This document shows, piece after piece, positions 5,796 to 7,214 of a DNA stretch of 7,214 nucleotides; the stretch's first letter is position 1; each line of letters starts with the position of its first letter. The stretch comes from Streptococcus sp. UBA6071 (GTDB taxonomy: Bacteria; Bacillota; Bacilli; Lactobacillales; Streptococcaceae): NCBI GenBank assembly GCA_002436115.1, contig DIXV01000138.1, positions 80,157 through 87,370 on the forward strand, written 5' to 3'. The notes below the pieces were generated by a model. It made no database searches. It saw only the letters and a program-made list of their open reading frames with translations, and was not told the DNA's origin. Made by a program: the position numbers and the translations under genes.

Positions 5796-6559
5796 CCACA
5801 GAATTCCTAGAAACGATTCTAAAGCAAAAGAGAAAAGAAGTGGCAGGTATGGTCATGGAAGACCTAATGCCTCGTCGTCAAACCTATCGTCTCTTTGATT
5901 TTTTGAAGGAAAAGCAAGATAAGCTACACATTATTGCAGAAATAAAAAAAGCAAGTCCTAGCTTAGGGGATATCAATCTGGATGTGGACCTTGTTTCCCA
6001 AGCTAGACGTTATGAGGAAGCAGGGGCTGCCATGATTTCTGTCTTAACGGATGAGGTTTTTTTCAAGGGGAGCATAGACTACCTTCGCCAAATTTCACAG
6101 ATAGTGTCTATTCCGACCTTGGCAAAAGACTTTATTATTGATGAAAAACAGATTGTTCGTAGTCGAAATGCAGGGGCAACGGTTATTTTGCTTATCGTTG
6201 CGGCTTTGTCAGAAAAACGTCTTAAGGCGCTCTATGCATTTGCGAGTGGGTTGGGCTTGGAAGTCTTGGTGGAAGTCCACAATCTTCCTGAACTCGAGAT
6301 TGCCCACCGTATAGGTGCTGAGATGATTGGGGTCAATAACCGTAATTTAGTGACCTTTGAGGTAGACATTAATACCAGTCTTGAACTCTCAACCCGTTTT
6401 AAAGCTGATAAGGTCTATGTCTCTGAATCAGCCATTTTAAGTAGCCGTGATGCTGAAGCTGTCGCAGATTACTTTGATGCCATCCTTGTTGGAACGGCCT
6501 TGATGCAGGCAGCTAATGTTGCAGATAAGATGAAGGAGCTAGCCATTGACAAAGGTTAA
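5792..6559 (+). CDS. trpC: Indole-3-glycerol-phosphate synthase
   Basis: TrpC (255 residues) is a single-domain TIM barrel that closes the indole ring, turning carboxyphenylamino-deoxyribulose phosphate into indole-3-glycerol phosphate, CO2 and water. Visible catalytic elements are E50 and K52 in AEIKKASPS (49-57), the second lysine K112 in LAKDFII (110-116), E161 in VLVEVHN (158-164), the N182/N183 segment GVNNRNL (180-186), SES (211-213) and the phosphate-binding LVGTAL (232-237). The SPSLGD loop has leucine where SPSKG is common. It is not fused to TrpF as in E. coli; trpF follows as a separate, overlapping gene. The ATG overlaps the trpD stop (ATGA) and has AGGAGG at 5779-5784, seven bases upstream. 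Confidence 0.96.
   Translation: MTTEFLETILKQKRKEVAGMVMEDLMPRRQTYRLFDFLKEKQDKLHIIAEIKKASPSLGDINLDVDLVSQARRYEEAGAAMISVLTDEVFFKGSIDYLRQISQIVSIPTLAKDFIIDEKQIVRSRNAGATVILLIVAALSEKRLKALYAFASGLGLEVLVEVHNLPELEIAHRIGAEMIGVNNRNLVTFEVDINTSLELSTRFKADKVYVSESAILSSRDAEAVADYFDAILVGTALMQAANVADKMKELAIDKG
6533..6538 (+). promoter_or_regulatory. Ribosome binding site that supports the TTG start of trpF
   Basis: AAGGAG lies inside the trpC coding sequence, seven bases before the TTG at 6546. The spacing is optimal and the next residues (TKVKICGL) are the standard TrpF N terminus, so the non-ATG start is well supported. Confidence 0.85.
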
Positions 6560-7127
6560 AATTTGTGGCTTATCCACTCCTGAGGCGGTTGCGACGGCGG
6601 TCACTAGCGGAGCTGATTATGTCGGCTTTGTCTTTGCCCCTAGCAAGCGTCAGGTAACTTTAGCAGAAGCCCACAACTTGGCTAAAAGCATTCCAGACTC
6701 AGTCCAAAAAGTTGGTGTTTTTGTCAGCCCCAGTCTGGTAGAACTTGAAGAGGCTATCTTAAGTGTGCCACTTGATTTGGTGCAGGTGCATGGAGAGTTT
6801 GCTGACGCCATGGCCGCTAAGCTTTCAAAGCCACTTATTCGTGCTGTTCCGATTTCAGGGAAACCCAGTCAGCTAAGTAGCCAAGCAGATTTCTTGCTTT
6901 TTGATGCTCCTGTCGCTGGCTCAGGGGCGACCTTTGACTGGCAGTTATTGGCAGATAAAGACATCAGTCAGCCCTTCTTTATTGCAGGCGGTTTAAGCGT
7001 GGAAAATGTTGCTCAAGCACAAGCTGTTTTTCAACCCTATGGTGTTGATGTTTCCTCTGGCGTAGAAACTGATGGCAATAAGGATTTGGCTAAGATTAAG
7101 GCATTTATAGAAAGGGTGAAGGCATGA
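6546..7127 (+). CDS. trpF: Phosphoribosylanthranilate isomerase
   Basis: TrpF (193 residues) catalyses the Amadori rearrangement of phosphoribosylanthranilate to carboxyphenylamino-deoxyribulose phosphate, feeding TrpC. It is a single-domain TIM barrel. C7 in KVKICGL (3-9) is the general base and D120 in LLFDA (117-121) the general acid by family knowledge. Other family motifs are [13 protein letters not shown] (25-37), KVGVFV (55-60), VQVHG (79-83), AGGLSVENV (147-155) and VDVSSGVE (167-174), the phosphate-binding end. The start is TTG, 14 bases inside trpC, with its own AAGGAG, which suggests coupling to trpC and perhaps reduced output relative to ATG genes. Its stop overlaps the trpB start (ATGA). 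Length is normal for the family. Confidence 0.95.
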   Translation: MTKVKICGLSTPEAVATAVTSGADYVGFVFAPSKRQVTLAEAHNLAKSIPDSVQKVGVFVSPSLVELEEAILSVPLDLVQVHGEFADAMAAKLSKPLIRAVPISGKPSQLSSQADFLLFDAPVAGSGATFDWQLLADKDISQPFFIAGGLSVENVAQAQAVFQPYGVDVSSGVETDGNKDLAKIKAFIERVKA

Positions 7128-7214
7128 CTTATCAACAACCTAACGAAAATGGATTTTTTGGGGATTTTGGGGGACGTTTTGTCCCTGAAACCTTGATGAC
7201 AGCGATTCTTGAAC
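7124..7214 (+). CDS. trpB: Tryptophan synthase beta chain, N-terminal fragment
   Basis: Only the first 30 codons are inside the window; the gene runs off the right edge. TrpB condenses indole with serine, using pyridoxal phosphate, to give tryptophan, in complex with TrpA. The visible residues [17 protein letters not shown] (9-25) are the characteristic TrpB N terminus. The catalytic lysine lies beyond the window and cannot be checked. The ATG overlaps the trpF stop (ATGA), and AAAGGG at 7111-7116 is a plausible ribosome binding site. A trpA gene is expected next by analogy with related operons but is not seen. Confidence 0.95.
   Translation, partial: MTYQQPNENGFFGDFGGRFVPETLMTAILE

Overview
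The window reads as chromosomal DNA of a low-GC Gram-positive coccus, most probably a Streptococcus. The evidence is the trpE-G-D-C-F-B gene order behind a tRNA-Trp T-box leader, strong AGGAGG-type ribosome binding sites, and protein sequences that I recognise as close to streptococcal TrpE, TrpD and the RumA-type rRNA methyltransferase. I cannot fix the species. No mobile element, CRISPR array, rRNA or tRNA gene is visible.

Layout. Positions 47-565 (+) encode TrmL, a SPOUT tRNA 2'-O-methyltransferase. Positions 566-792 are a convergent intergenic region with a series of hairpins, at least two of which look like terminators. Positions 793-2151 (-) encode an RlmD/RumA-family rRNA uracil-C5-methyltransferase with a complete iron-sulfur and catalytic motif set. 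Positions 2152-2708 are a divergent, gene-free control region. It holds a promoter reading left into rlmD with its -10 box almost touching the ATG. It also holds a promoter reading right, a T-box riboswitch with a UGG specifier and a T-box terminator, and a further 166-base untranslated stretch before trpE.

From 2709 to the right edge lies the tryptophan biosynthesis operon: trpE (chorismate-using subunit of anthranilate synthase), trpG (glutaminase subunit), trpD (anthranilate phosphoribosyltransferase), trpC (indole-3-glycerol-phosphate synthase), trpF (phosphoribosylanthranilate isomerase) and the first 30 codons of trpB (tryptophan synthase beta chain). Together they turn chorismate into indole-3-glycerol phosphate and begin its conversion to tryptophan. 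Most junctions overlap (TAATG, ATGA, a 14-base overlap with a TTG start, ATGA), which implies translational coupling. The exception is a 160-base, hairpin-rich gap between trpG and trpD.

Regulation as read here: transcription starts about 2282, and uncharged tRNA-Trp should bind the leader and stabilise an antiterminator (GAGG/CCTC around a TGGCACC bulge) that excludes a strong terminator at 2510-2542. The T-box discriminator-pairing base is C, which matches the G73 of bacterial tRNA-Trp.

I do not see a wholly new system. The points most worth checking are the structured trpG-trpD gap, a perfect 10-base inverted repeat that brackets the trp -10 box, the leaderless or mini-ORF start of rlmD, the long post-terminator leader of trpE, and a His-to-Ala change in the KHGNRS motif of TrpD.
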